Assembly (NCBI GenBank): GCA_030686995.1 | Contig: CM060688.1 | Location: 201,228,718-201,292,717, forward strand | Source of the DNA: Artemisia argyi | Lineage: Eukaryota; Streptophyta; Magnoliopsida; Asterales; Asteraceae | DNA length: 64,000 nt | Direction of reading: 5' to 3' | Part shown: positions 21,908 through 35,018 of the stretch, one piece after another | Numbering within the stretch: the stretch's first letter is position 1 | Layout: every line of letters begins with the position of its first letter | Notes under the pieces: generated by a model | The model's database searches: none | What the model saw: only the letters and a program-made list of their open reading frames with translations | What the model was told of the DNA's origin: nothing | Program-made: the position numbers and the translations under genes

Positions 21908-22874
21908 TTTCTAGTTTTTTTCATAGGAAGAGGAGAAGTTTTGGTGAAACCCTAAAGACGATTTTGGTGCCTCTTTTACAGGTTTTTCAAGGGTTCCAAA
22001 CCCTTGAGACCTTGCATTGTAATTGAGATAAGTATACTCTTAATTCAATCAATATGTCTATGTGTTGGTTGTTTATCTTTTGTTCTTATATTAATTCTAC
22101 TATGCTAGGCTAGATTTATTTTGTGTTTGCTTAGATCTAATGAAACCTAGATGTTGATTATGTGTTGATTACTTGTCTATTCTTGTTCTTGGATGAATGA
22201 TATTATATGTTAGGCTTAAGAAAACTGGCAGATCTCCAAATGGTAACATGCTTGAACGTCTTACGAAACATGAACCGAGGCGTACTAGGTCTTTATTGGT
22301 TGTATTTAATGCATGAGCCACTGTTTACAATCCCTATAGTTGTGCTGGGTCATGGTGTAGGAGGAGATAAGAGCTCATAGAGTTGGGGAGTTATGTATGC
22401 CACCCCACGAATGGTATTAAGGAATACAATCCGTCATCCATACAAGTGTAACAAGTAATTGACATGTAAAAGATATCTAGGGAGTAATGAAGTCTAAGTA
22501 AACACAATTTCTCCAAATACTGCTCACAACCTTAGTTTAATATTAGCTTAATTTCATTTTCATTAGTTTAATTAGTTATAAAGTAGTTTTTGGGTTAGTT
22601 GAATAACAACTAATTCCGCCCACTCTTCAAAAACCCGAGATTTTACTTGCTTTCATAAAATACAAAAACACAAAAATAATCATCTTTCATCTTTAGAACT
22701 TTTAATTAGGCTTTCTAATCCTAGCGACACTATTCCTAAGCTGAACGATCAATCCCCCGGTACTTGTCACTATACTATACTACAACGATCAGGTACACTG
22801 CCTGGTGGGGGTTGTAAGCCTCGCGAGATCCCTCGAGAGGTAAAGCAAGGTGCGATTCCCACGCATCAAGTTTT

Positions 22875-22894
22875 TGGCGCCGCAGCGCCCGGGG
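22875..22894 (+). other. Gypsy-1 primer-binding site (tRNA-Asp-like)
   Basis: TGGCGCCG starts six bases after the LTR and matches the tRNA-Asp-type site of Athila elements for its first 8 nt. It then diverges (CAGCGCCCGGGG instead of a TTGCCGGGG-like end). Priming strength is therefore doubtful. Confidence 0.6.
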
Positions 22895-23042
22895 AATAGT
22901 TATTGTCTAGGTTAGAATTTCTTTTTATTAGATTTACTTGCTAGATTCCTTTCTAGTAAGATTTTTATTTTTATTTTTAGGTCTTCTTTAGTCTATCTTA
23001 TTTCTTCGTGCCTTTGTTCGTAACTCTTCACCCTCCACCATC

Positions 23043-26000
23043 ATGGCAACCAACGAATTCTCTAACCTTAGGATCACTAGGAGTCGTAGCACCACTAAAG
23101 ACCTCGTCTTGCCTTATGCAGAACCCGAAAGGGAAATGTGTAGGCTAAGACGAACTCACTCAACACCTGAACCATCCAGCATTGCTATCGACTTTGATGC
23201 ACCTCTCTCTGAAGAAAATTCAGAAAATCACGTCACAACCCCAAGCTCCCACAATGAGACGAATACTCCTATAACACCTCCTCCTAAGCGTCTCAAGGAT
23301 TACTCTTCCCCAACTCCTCGTGGGTTTTCCAATGCCATTGTCTATCCAAACGAACATACCAACGAGGTCTTGCATGCAAATGATATTTGGCTTGTCAAAA
23401 ATGTGTGTAAGTTTCACGGACTTGATGAGGAAAATCCAATTCAACACATCAAGGACTTCCTAAAAATAGTGGATACTATCGATACGGGTGGGGCTACTAG
23501 AAACACATCCCGACTGCGATTCTTCCCTTTCACCCTATACGAAAAAGCCCAAGAATGGTATAACAAACTCCCTTCCGAATCTATTTTCACATGGGAACAA
23601 CTCATATCCAAGTTCTATGAGAAGTTCTTCCCACCTGGAAAAACCTCAGCATTTAGGGATAGGATCCTTCGTTTCCGAAAGGAGAAGGATGAACCCTTCC
23701 ATAAAGCGTGGACTAGATTCAAAGATTTAATAAGACAAGTTCCACACCATGGTATTGAACTTTGGCTCTTGGTCCAAATCTTTTACGAAAATATCTCCTC
23801 TAATGACCGAAACGGAATCAACCAATCTAGGAAAGGAAGATTGGCCAATCTTAGTGCCGAGGAAGGGTGGGACAGAATTGAAGAATATGCCCAAGACCAG
23901 GATGACACTTGGGATGAACCTGAGTCGACTATCGGCATTTCTGAAACCATCTCGGATCGATTAAGCAAAGTTCACAAAAGGATGGGTTGCCTAGTTGGGT
24001 CGCAACCACCTAAAATGTTGTCGAATCCTTACTTGATCTGCGATTACTGTGGAGGTCCACATGAGGTGGAGGAATGCGGAGGAGCAGCCACAACTGAGCA
24101 TGCATGCTTGTCAGGAAGAGACATTTATGCGGACCCCTCCCTTTTACCTTTCTACCAAAATGATGATTATACCCTTTGGGGAAATCTGGTGAGAAAAAGG
24201 GAAGGGGAAGGAGGCCCTGAATTCAAGATCAGGAGCAATTTCGAAGATGACCTTGGTCACTTCACTCAAGAAAAAGACTTGCAAATGAAAGGGCTTAATG
24301 AGCTTTTCGACGAACATCAGAAGGGTGTCGGAGAATTTTTCAACAAGCTTAACTCAGCCCTAGATAAACCACCGTCAGAAGGAAGAAAAGACCCCATGCT
24401 CGCGATAACCACACGGGCCGGAACGACAACCAAGGACCCTCCTTACCCAAACTCATCCCCCGTCACACTCAATTCAGACAAACCTGGGGAGGAGGAGCAG
24501 GATGTCGGCATTGGCACCCCGGACCAACCAACCGTGACAACCCCCTCCCCATCAGCCCTTCCTAACCCACCTGTGAGGATACCATACCCATCCCGACTAA
24601 GGAACCAGAAAACTGAGAATGATAACAAGAGGTTCTTGTCCTACCTAAAAGACTCAGTTGTCACCATACCTCTCCTAGATGCTTGCTATCACATGCCAAA
24701 GTATAGCACGTACTTCAAAAAGCTGCTCGCTAACAGGAAGAAGCTCGAGGGTCTTGTAACCCTGGGGGAAGAATGCTCAGTGGTGACCCATCGAGGGCTA
24801 CCAAAGAAGGTAGACGATCCAGGCAGCTTCACCCTGCCGTGCTCTATAGGACCTCTATCAATCAAGAATGCTCTTGCCGATTTGGGAGCAAGTATCAATC
24901 TCATGCCTCTCTCTATGTTCCGTAAACTAGGATATTCCGGATTGAAGCCTACCCGTATGAACATCCAACTAGCCGATAGATCAGTCAAATACCCCGAAGG
25001 GATATGTGAGAACGTGCTAGTCAAGATGGGGAAATTCAAATTCCCGGTCGACTTCGTAATCCTGGATATGGAGGAGGACGACGTGGTACCTATCATTTTA
25101 GGTAGACCCTTTCTTGCTACCGCTCGTGCAGTCATCGATGTCTACGATGGCAAATTGACATTGCGAGTAGGAGACGATAGCACGACCTTCGACATTAAGG
25201 ATTCTATGGACCTCTCCCTCGAGGCTTCCAATCGGCTCTACTTTATTGGGGAAGTAGATGAGCTCACAGATGTCATTGATGATTGCATCGATGAACAAAT
25301 CGATGAAGGCTGGCTACGGGACGAGAGCTTTCTGCCTTTGCTAGAGGTGGAAAAGACAGAGGAGGTTAATGCAGTCTCCTTCTATCCCAGGCAAGAAGCA
25401 ACGGAGCATCTCGAGCTCCGAAAGCCCGAGAACAAGCTCAAACCTTCTATTATCAAGCCCCCTGACGTTGATCTTAAAGAGCTCCCTAATCATTTGGAAT
25501 ACGCCTTTCTTCAGGGAGAGAACCAACTCCCGGTAATCATAAACTCTTCCTTGGAAAAGGAACAAAAAGTTAAACTCTTAGAGGTCCTGAAGAAATACAA
25601 AGGGGTACTCGCATGGAGTGTGGCCGACATAAAGGGGATTGACTCAACTTTTTGCACACATAAAATTCTTATGGAGGAAGATTATAAACCAACTGTGCAA
25701 CCCCAGAGGCGAGTGAACCCCAACATTAAGGAAGTAGTGAAGAAAGAAGTGATCAAACTCTTGGATGCAGGACTGATTTACCCGATCTCGGATAGCCCAT
25801 GGGTTAGTCCTGTGCAGGTTGTACCTAAAAAGGGTGGAATGACTGTAGTAAAAAATGACAAGGGTGAGATGGTGACCCAGAGGACTGTCACTGGATGGCG
25901 GGTATGCATTGACTATCGGAAGCTCAACGATGCCACGAGGAAAGATCACTTTCCCTTACCATTCATTGATCAGATGTTAGAAAGATTATCTGGACACGAG

Positions 26001-26969
26001 TACTATTGTTTCTTGGATGGATTCTCAGGATATTTTCAAATCCCCATAGCACCTGAGGACCAAGAAAAGACCACGTTCACTTGCCCTTATGGAACGTTTG
26101 CTTACAAAAGGATGCCTTTTGGGCTATGTAATGCCCCCGCCACTTTCCAACGCTGCATGACCGCAATCTTTCACGAACTCATGGAAGACAGCATGGAGGT
26201 ATTCATGGATGACTTTTCAGTCTTCGGAAACTCCTTCGACCGCTGTCTTGCTAATTTAGAAAAGATGCTTAAACGTTGTGAGGAAACCAACTTGGTGTTG
26301 AACTGGGAGAAGTGTCATTTCATGGTAAAGGAAGGGATTGTGTTGGGGCATAAGATTTCAGGGAGCGGGATAGAGGTGGACCAAGCTAAGGTTGAAGCTA
26401 TATCTAAGTTGCCATACCCCACGACCGTTAAGGCAATACGCAGCTTTTTGGGACACGCCGGATTTTATCGGAGATTCATCAAGGACTTCTCCAAAATTGC
26501 CTGGCCAATGACTCAATTGCTTGTAAAGGATGCTCCGTTTGACTTCTCCCAAGAATGCAAAGATGCTTTCGACCTCCTAAAAAGGGAACTTACTCAAGCT
26601 CCAATCATGATCAGACCCAACTGGGAGTTACCATTTGAAATAATGTGTGACGCTAGCGACTTCGCTGTCGGGGCTGTATTAGGTCAGCGACGCGACAAGC
26701 TTTTCCAACCTATTTACTACGCTAGCAAAACTATGAATCCCGCCCAAGAAAACTACTCCACCACCGAAAAAGAATTATTAGCCGTAGTGTTTGCATTCGA
26801 CAAATTCCGACAATATCTTGTCCTTTCAAAGACAGTCGTCTTCACTGACCACTCAGCTCTTAGATATTTGTTTGCGAAACAGGACGCCAAGCCAAGACTT
26901 ATTCGGTGGATCTTGTTGCTACAAGAATTTGATGTTGAGATTCGCGATAAGAGGGGGCAGAGAATCTAG
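23043..26969 (+). pseudogene. Gypsy-1 gag-PR-RT-RNase H frame
   Basis: The polyprotein frame of 1,308 codons from ATG 23043 encodes four parts. They are the gag domain (about residues 110-260), a CCHC knuckle (CDYCGGPHEVEEC near 333), an aspartic protease (ADLGAS near 612; DLGA replaces the DSG seen in copia) and RT ([20 protein letters not shown] near 952, catalytic FMDD near 1054). RNase H starts near 1200 (MCDASDFAVGAVLGQ) and reaches TDHSALRYL. The frame is lost in the G-run at about 26954-26958, one base short of what the collinear Gypsy-2 frame has, and runs to a stop at 26969. Integrase continues in another frame. The ATG is the first after the leader and lies 174 nt from the LTR. Confidence 0.9.
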
Positions 26970-28375
26970 CCGCCGATCATCTATCTCGCCTTGAAAATCC
27001 CCTGGATGAACACGATAGAAGTGAGATTAAAGATTCGTTTCCTGACGAACAACTAATGTCTGTCCTTGACTCGGAACCATGGTACGCCGACTTTGCCAAT
27101 TACTTCGCGAGTAGATGTAGGCTCGTCCCTGAACACCTGACTAAATACGAGAGGAAGAGGTTCTTTTCACAGCTAAAATATTACTTCTGGGATGAACCAT
27201 TTTTATTCCGAAGATGTCCTGACCACATTGTAAGGCGTTGTGTTTCGGAGAATGAGGCAGTAAAAATCATGAGGGAATGTCACTCCGGTCCCTCTGGAGG
27301 GCATCATGGGATAAACGTCACTGCCCGAAAGATTCTCGATGCTGGATTCTATTGGCCCACAATTTTCCGTGATGTAAAAGATATGGTGCAAGCGTGTGAT
27401 GCGTGTCAACGGGCTGGAAATATATCACGTAGGGATGAGGCGCCTCAGAACTTTATACAAGTTTGTGAGGTATTTGATGTTTGGGGAATTGACTTTATGG
27501 GACCCTTTCCGTCCTCAGGGGGGAACGAGTACATCTTAGTCGCGATTGACTATGTTTCAAAATGGGTTGAAGCACAAGCCCTTAGGACTAACGATGCTAG
27601 AGTGGTCATTCATTTCCTGAAAAAGCTTTTCGCAAGATTCGGGATTCCAAAAGCCCTCATCAGCGATAGGGGGACGCACTTCTGCAACGCGCAAATGGAA
27701 AAGGTAATGAAGAGGTATGGAGTACCCCATCGATTTTCCACTGCCTATCATCCACAGACCAATGGCCAAGTCGAAAACACCAATAGAGCTATTAAAAGAA
27801 TACTTGAAAAAACGGTTAGTCAAAACAGAAAGGACTGGTCATTCAAACTCGACGAAGCCTTATGGGCATTCCGAACTGCCTACAAAACACCTATTGGAAC
27901 GACCCCGTTTCGCATGGTGTATGGTAAGGCATGTCAGTTACCGGTAGAATTAGAACACAAGGCTTATTGGGCGCTTAAGGCATGCAACTTAGATTACACA
28001 ACTGCAGGGAATAGTAGGTTTTTGCAATTACACGAGCTTGATGAGCTTAGATTAGAAGCCTACGAATCATCCATCACATATAAAGAGAGAGCTAAAAGAT
28101 GGCATGATCAAAGAATTAAGAAACCCAAAGAATTTTCAGATGGAGACAAGGTCCTATTATACAATTCTCGGTTGAGATTATTTCCGGGAAAACTTAAGTC
28201 TAGATGGTACGGGCCGTTCACGGTGAAGAATTCCTCTAAATTTGGAGCAGTAGTGCTAATTGATGATGAGGGTAGGGAATTCACGGTTAACATACAACGT
28301 GTAAAACATTACCAGGAAAATAACAATGAAATGATTAATGAGGAGGATGTGATGTTTGATGATGAAATCGCGTAG
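26960..28375 (+). pseudogene. Gypsy-1 integrase (out of frame with RT)
   Basis: The frame downstream of the G-run is open to 28375. It has an HHCC zinc domain ([10 protein letters not shown], then CDACQRAGN), and the catalytic DDE is visible as D in GIDFMGPF, D in ISDRGTHF and E in [10 protein letters not shown]-terminal [11 protein letters not shown] segment follows. All catalytic residues are intact, so the one-base slip upstream is the main visible lesion. Confidence 0.88.
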
Positions 28376-28420
28376 TAGCCCACGACTTTGAATCTAGCTA
28401 CAAGACTCGTAAATAAAGAA

Positions 28421-28446
28421 AAGCGCTTCTTGGGAGGCAACCCATG
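28421..28446 (+). other. Conserved post-pol element in Gypsy-1
   Basis: AAGCGCTTCTTGGG followed by AGGCAACCCATG. It differs at two positions from the element at 44774-44799 in Gypsy-2, although flanking sequence is unrelated. The TGGG..CCCA arms can pair around GGCA. It lies about 45 nt after the pol stop in both elements. Confidence 0.6.
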
Positions 28447-29221
28447 TTTTGTGTGATTTTAATTATTTGATTGTTATTTGCTTCCGTATGCATGTTTTAT
28501 TTTTATTGTTGGTTGATCATGTTTCTCAATTAAAATGTGAAATACTTTATTATGTTGTTTGGCCTAGTCTTAACTTCAACCTAAAGGTATTTTTGCAAAA
28601 GATAAGTGTAAGGGGAAACCCCAAATATGTTTTTTAAGAAACAAACCGATCATGATTCTCCACAATATTTAATGAACATGTATATTCGTATTTGTTAGAG
28701 TCAAATGCTTGTATTGAGTCATAATGAAGTTTTGCAGGATTTTCCAGGAAGTAGGACAAGGTTTTTCCAGAAATTTTCCGGAAACTTAACATAAAGATTT
28801 CTGCAGGTCCATTCTGACGGCGTCAGGCAATTGATCTAGACGGCGTCAGGAGTCAAAAATCTGGGAATTTTACCCGTTTTGTTTTTCTAACGGAGTCTTA
28901 TGGTTTTTGTGAATTATTAAGTTTTATAATCTCCAGGAAATCTGCAAACTTCATTCCACAAGCATTATATCTTACTTTGTTTTCTAGGATTTAGTAACTT
29001 ATATAGGATGCCGCCGATTTTACGCGAGGTTGCCTTGTCTACTTTTGTCAGGATTTACAGGTTATTTAAGACAAGAAGATGATTTATATTCTGGAAGGGA
29101 AGCTTTGATTGTTCATTTTCTTGGAGGAAGATTTGACCTGGCCAACCTAAAATCCATACCGAGCGAATCAGGGGAGTATTTGATTTCATTCTCTTTACTT
29201 TTTACTTTTACATTCTTTACT

Positions 29222-29263
29222 TGAACATTGGGGACAATGTTCATCTTAAGTGTAAGGGGAGGG
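29222..29263 (+). other. Internal hairpin plus polypurine module, Gypsy-1
   Basis: TGAACATTG and CAATGTTCA pair around loop GGGA (29222-29243). AAGTGTAAGGGGAGGG follows. The arrangement mirrors the module that abuts the 3' LTR at 30833-30872. Confidence 0.65.
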
Positions 29264-30224
29264 TAAAAAGATGATACTTTACATATGCACTTTCGCTTGA
29301 GTTTGTTTTGTTTGATAGTAGATGAGTAATAAAACTATGAGAAATACTTGTTAGTGTAATTTTAGCGCCAAATTTAAAATTTTTTACAACATTTAGGAGT
29401 GAAACTTTAGCCATAGCAAGCGTCTCATGGATAGGAGATTGTATGACTAGCACATAACCGTATATTCAGAAAAATTTTCCACCCAAAAATGTGAGGTTCG
29501 CCTTTAGATTTGATAGGAAAAGCATTTATTATTGGTGCTTATGAGTGTACCGGTAGCATTTAGATTCTAGAACTTGCGTTAGTGATGCATCCCGAGACCG
29601 CTAGTGAGACTACATTCGTGTGGTAGGATTTACTACATGATAAGAGGCATTAGGATCACACTTGTGTTAAACATGTATTACAATTACTTGACCATTTAAG
29701 TCATATTACTTGGCTAGTTAAGTCAACTAATTTTTCCCACACCCTTAGCGTTGTACTCATTTTTAGTACACGATACCCCTAGTACACCCCTCCGAGCCTA
29801 TCTTTTCGTTTTTAACTTTAAGCATTTTACTTAAAGGAAGAATTTGTTACACCCCACTTAAATGTACACCCAAATCGCCTTAGCCTTCCGTGTATGCGCT
29901 CATTTTTAGTGCATTATTGTTATTTGTTAAACCCTAAGTTAACTTTCTAATTGATTACATGGTTGCTAAGTCGAGTCATATCCTTGTACATATTGTTTTG
30001 GGATGATTGGGACTCATGGGTAAGTACTTATTTTATGGAGTAATGGGGAAGAACATAATATATTACCCCCATATGTACGTTAATCTTAAAAGTGCTCCAA
30101 GTGTTTTGATTTTCTTAATTCGAGTCATTAGAATAGTTAAATGTAAAGTATGTAAAGATTCAAGTGTAAGGGGATTGCTCAAACCCCTATGATGTATTAT
30201 TTTGGATGGTAGGGTAAGAGTATG

Positions 30225-30264
<40 letters not shown>

Positions 30265-30832
30265 GAAAAAAAATCAAGAAAAAAGAAAAAAAAAATAGAA
30301 AAGAAAAAGAGAAAAAAACATACGGACTACCATCCCATTTTTTATTCTATGTTCATTTTATGTTTTTGTTTATTTTTCATTTATTAGCTTAAGTCGAGTC
30401 TAGTCTTGGCTTAGCAACGCCATCTTGTACATGTAATTTACTAAGATTGTTAACTCGCCACCAGTAAAATTCCCTTTATCCAACAAAACCGTGTAATTCA
30501 TATCCCTACACCTAACGTTATAACCCTTTTAAAAGACCTCTTTGATAGTTTATCCTAGGTGCTTACGCCATGTGGTGGAGGTTTGATCCTTTCCCAAGCC
30601 TATGGTAATCTATTTTGTTATGACAGGTAGTGAGAGATATCTTCCATTTCCATAATGTTATATTACTTTATTACACCCGAGAGATGTGAGTATCTAAACA
30701 CTATTTGTGAGGTGCTGGTGTATGACCTCCGTGCTTGTCTATTGGTCTTTAGTGGAACGATTATTTGTTGTAATTACTTTTATATTAGTGTTAAATGACC
30801 CCTAACTTGTCTTTTGAGTAGAATAAAAGCTC

Positions 30833-30872
30833 ATTTGCTTGAGGACAAGCAAATCTCAAGTGTAAGGGTATA
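30833..30872 (+). other. Hairpin plus polypurine tract before the Gypsy-1 3' LTR
   Basis: ATTTGCTTG and CAAGCAAAT pair around loop AGGA (30833-30854). AAGTGTAAGGGTATA leads directly into TGATGAGG of the LTR. The purine run is the likely plus-strand primer, though it is short. Confidence 0.65.
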
Positions 30873-32282
30873 TGATGAGGCGAAAAATGATCCGTTTTTA
30901 GGGGGTCATTTAAGCCCGAATCCGACTTTATTTGATCAAATATTGCCCTAAATCGTTCCTTTTGTGATTTTAGGTGTTTGGAGAGTGAATTCTGGAAAAG
31001 AGGCTATTTTGGACGTTTTTTGAGCATAAAGTGAAGAAAACGACAAAGTACCAAAAATCCAAGCTGGAAATACAAGGTGACGGCGTCAAGGGTTTGCTCT
31101 TGACGGCGTCAGACAAGATGAATATTTTACCGTAGCTGGTGACGGCGTCAGATGGAGAGATGACGGCGTCAAAGTGGCCAAGATTAATTTACCGTAGGTG
31201 GTGACGGCGTCACTAAGGCCGTCACAATTGGATCTAGGGCGTCCGAGGAAGTGTATGGCGGCGAGTTGACGGCGTCAGATTTTACTCTTGACGCCGTCAG
31301 GACGATTTTCCTATATATAGTTTTCTAGTTTTTTTCATAGGAAGAGGAGAAGTTTTGGTGAAACCCTAAAGACGATTTTGGTGCCTCTTTTACAGGTTTT
31401 TCAAGGGTTCCAAACCCTTGAGACCTTGCATTGTAATTGAGATAAGTATACTCTTAATTCAATCAATATGTCTATGTGTTGGTTGTTTATCTTTTGTTCT
31501 TATCTTAATTCTACTATGCTAGGCTAGATTTATTTTGTGTTTGCTTAGATCTAATGAAACCTAGATATTGATTATGTGTTGATTACTTGCCTATTCTTGT
31601 TCTTGGATGAATGATATTATATGTTAGGCTTAAGAAAACTAGCAGATCTCCAAATGGTAACATGCTTGAACGTCTTAAGAAACATGAACCGAGGCGTACT
31701 AGGTCTTTATTGGTTGTATTTAATGCATGAGCCACTGTTTACAATCCCTATAGTTGTGCTGGGTCATGGTGTAGGAGGAGATAAGAGCTCATAGAGTTGG
31801 GGAGTTATGTATGCCACCCCACGAATGGTATTAAGGAATACAATCCGTCATCCATACAAGTGTAACAAGTAATTGACATGTAAAAGATATCTAGGGAGTA
31901 ATGAAGTCTAAGTAAACACAATTTCTCCAAATACTGCTCACAACCTTAGTTTAATATTAGCTTAATTTCATTTTCATTAGTTTAATTATTTATAAAGTAG
32001 TTTTTGGGTTAGTTGAATAACAACTAATTCCGCCCACTCTTCAAAAACCCGAGATTTTACTTGCTTTCATAAAATACAAAAACACAAAAATAATCATCTT
32101 TCATCTTTAGAACTTTTAATTAGGCTTTCTAATCCTAGCGACACTATTCCTAAGCTGAACGATCAATCCCCCGGTACTTGTCACTATACTATACTACAAC
32201 GATCAGGTACACTGCCTGGTGGGGGTTGTAAGCCTCGCGAGATCCCTCGAGAGGTAAAGCAAGGTGCGATTCCCACGCATCA
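30873..32282 (+). repeat. Gypsy-1 3' LTR (1,410 bp)
   Basis: Direct repeat of 21459-22868 with about nine substitutions. It is followed by the right CAAAG duplication at 32283-32287, where the copia frame resumes. Confidence 0.95.
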
Positions 32283-32287
32283 CAAAG

Positions 32288-34086
32288 GAACTATCAAGGC
32301 TGGAAACTTGGACTTTGAGAATGTATACTATGTACCAGAACTCAAGTACAACCTCTTCAGTGTGTCACAAATGTGTGACAAGAAACACAGAGTTCTATTC
32401 TCAGAAGATGAATGCTTTATCTTATCTAAGGATTATGAGCTACCTGAAGAAAAAGACATTTTGCTTAAAATACCTAGAAAAGGTAATCTATATAGCATTG
32501 ACATGAAGAAGATAGTGGCTAAAGATGATGTTACTTGTTTACTTGCAAAAGCCACTTTGGATGAATCTATGCTTCGGCACAGAAGACTTGGTCATGTTAA
32601 TTTCAAGACCATCAATAAGATTGTAAAAGATGGTCTAGTCATAGGTTTACCTGAGAAGAGATTTGAAAATGATCAAACATGTGTTGCTTGTCTTAAAGGT
32701 AAACAACACAGAGCTTCTTGCAAGACCAAGGCAGTAAATACTATTGATCATCCACTCTACATGCTGCATATGGACTTGTTTGGTCCTACTTCTGTTAGCA
32801 GCATCAATTTGAAGAAGTATTGCCTAGTTGTGACTGATGATTTTAGCAGATTTACATGGGTTTTCTTCTTAAATACCAAGGATGAAACTACAGACATACT
32901 CAAGACTTTCATCACTGAAGTTGAAAATCAAGCTGAAAAGCAGATAAAGATCATCAGATGTGACAATGGGACAGAGTTCAAGAATAGAGTAATGGATGAT
33001 TTCTGCAAAGACAAAGGTATTAAAAGAGAATTTAGTGTTGCAAGAACACCTCAGCAAAATGGTGTTGCTGAAAGAAGAAATAGAACACTAATTGAGGCAT
33101 CTAGAACCATGATAGCTGATTCAAAGCTTCCAGTGACATTTTGGGCTGAAGCAGTTAACACTGCTTGCTATATTCAAAACAGGGTATTAGTGGTCAAGTC
33201 AAAGAACAAGATACCTTATGAGCTTTTCAGAGAAAGACCCCCACTTTTGGATTTCTTGAAGCCATTTGGATGTCATGTCACAATTCTCAATACCATTGAT
33301 CATTTGGGAAAGTTTGAAGAAAAGGCAGATGAAGGTTTCTTTGTTGGTTATTCCATGGTTAGTAAGGCTTTTAGAGTCTACAACTTAAGAACAAGAAAGA
33401 TAGAAGAGAATTTGCATGTTCAGTTTCTTGAAAATAAAGCTAACATAGCAGGTTCAGGACCTGAATGGGTATTTGATCTTGAGACTTTATCAAATACCAT
33501 GAATTATGTTCCTATTACTTCAGATTCAAGTGATGCTAATCTTGAAGACTCAGAAGAGTTTATTGATGAAGATGAATCTTGCCAAGATGATGAAGATGAT
33601 AAAGATCAATTTGTTATGCCAATTTGGGAATTTGATGCTAATGTAGACCCACAACCTTCAAAGATTACTAATCAAGAAGATGAATTTGTGAATTTTGATG
33701 TTCTGCATGATGATATTCCTGAAGGCAGTGGTAATCCTGTTACCACTGCAACACATGATGTTTCCACTGAAGGACCAGATGTGGAAAATATAGCTCAGGA
33801 GACACTAATTAATGATGTCGAAATCACAAATATGCCATCATCATATGATATTCCTAACACATCACAGTCTACAGTTCATAAAGCTCACCCAATTCAGAAT
33901 GTTATTGGTGAAATTAATTCAGGTGTGAAGACAAGAAGGCAAACAAGGATGACAGATGTTCATGGGTTCATAAGTGAAGTCTATGAGTCCAAGAATCACA
34001 TTACTAAGAATGAATGTTTATTCTTCTGCTTTTTATCACAAATGGAGCCTAAAAATGTTTCTATGGCTTTAGGAGAATCAAGCTGA
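32288..34086 (+). pseudogene. Copia integrase region
   Basis: The frame resumes after Gypsy-1 with GTIKAGNLDFENVYYVPELK, then the GAG-pre-integrase zinc domain (HRRLGHVNF, CVACLKGKQ). The integrase core shows D in LHMDLFGP, D in IRCDNGTEF and E in NGVAERRNRT. A linker (QAHP-type acidic region, KTRRQTR) and VTTATHDVST with two phased decamers follow. An in-frame TGA at 34084-34086, where W is expected before VEAMQDEL, closes it. The catalytic residues are intact. Confidence 0.85.
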
Positions 34087-35018
34087 GTTGAAGCTATGCA
34101 GGATGAGTTGTTGCAGTTTAAGCTTCAAAAGGTTTGGGTTCTTTGTGATTTACTTGATGGTATGAAAGTGATTGGTACTAAATGGGTGTTCAGGAATAAG
34201 AAAGATGAAAGAGGTATAGTCATCAGGAACAAAGCTAGATTAGTTGCTCAAGGATACACTCAAGAGGAGGGTATTGATTATGAAGAAGTTTTTGCTCCTG
34301 TTGCAAGGATTGAGGCTATTAGACTATTTCTAGCCTATGCATCATTTATGGGCTTTACTGTCTATCAAATGGATGTTAAGAGTACCTTTCTGTATGGTAC
34401 TATTGATGAGGAGGTATATGTTGCTCAACCTCCAGGCTTTGAAGATCCACATCACCCCAATAAAGTTTATAAAGTAGTCAAGGCTCTTTATGGTCTACAT
34501 CAGGCTCCAAGGAAGTGGTATGAAACCTTAGCTACTTATTTATTGAATAATGGGTTTCATAGGGGCAAGATTGATCAAACTTTGTTCATCAAGAAAGACA
34601 AGGATGATATTCTACTTGTGCAAGTATATGTTGATGATATTATATTTGGATCTACTAAACAAGAGATATGCAAAGAGTTTGAGAAGCTGATGAAAGATGA
34701 ATTTCAGATGAGTTCTATGGGGGAACTCACATTCTTTTTGGGGCTGCAAGTACAACAGAGTAAAGAAGGCATCTTTATCAGTCAAGATAAGTATGTGGCT
34801 GAGATAATCAAGAAGTTCAAGTTCACTGATGCAAAATCTTCCAATACCCCTGCTGACAAGACCACTCACTTATTGTTAAAGAATGCTAGTGGTGTAAATG
34901 TTGATGTCCATACTAACAGGTCAATGATTGGTTCTTTGATGTATCTCACTTCATCAAGGCCAGACATTATGTTTGCTGTGTGTGCCTGTGCAAGATTTCA
35001 AGTGACTCCAAAGACATC
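34087..35018 (+). pseudogene. Copia reverse transcriptase, cut by Gypsy-2
   Basis: Same frame as the integrase after the TGA. RVT_2 domain: [38 protein letters not shown], and the catalytic YVDD in [10 protein letters not shown], then LTFFLGLQV. The host frame ends at the ACATC target site at 35018. Sequence beyond that is Gypsy-2 LTR. The RT/RNase H connection resumes at 50267. Confidence 0.88.

Larger units (their letters stand above)
21459..22868 (+). repeat. Gypsy-1 5' LTR (1,410 bp)
   Basis: TG..CA boundaries and exact length match with 30873-32282. The U3 carries a cluster of TGACGGCGTCA elements (21664-21885) just upstream of TATA (CTATATATAG at 21898-21907). Confidence 0.95.
28376..30872 (+). 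other. Gypsy-1 3' spacer, non-coding, with conserved RNA-like modules
   Basis: No env-like frame survives; the open frames are short. The spacer holds a 26-nt element shared with Gypsy-2 (28421-28446), four copies of AAGTGTAAGGG(G) at 28604, 29248, 30162 and 30858, two AGGA/GGGA-loop hairpins (29222-29243 and 30833-30854) and a poly-A rich tract (about 30223-30320). Confidence 0.65.
21459..32282 (+). mobile_element. Gypsy-1: Ty3/gypsy Athila-like retrotransposon
   Basis: Two 1,410-bp LTRs (TGATGAGGCG..CACGCATCA) are flanked by CAAAG (21454-21458 and 32283-32287). The element is inserted in the copia protease/integrase region. It has a tRNA-Asp-like primer site, a gag-pol frame in gag-PR-RT-RH-IN order and a 2.5-kb non-coding 3' spacer. 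The [13 protein letters not shown] and FMDDFS RT motifs are those of Athila-type elements. The LTRs differ at about 9 sites by eye (0.6%). A frameshift between RNase H and integrase disables it. Confidence 0.93.
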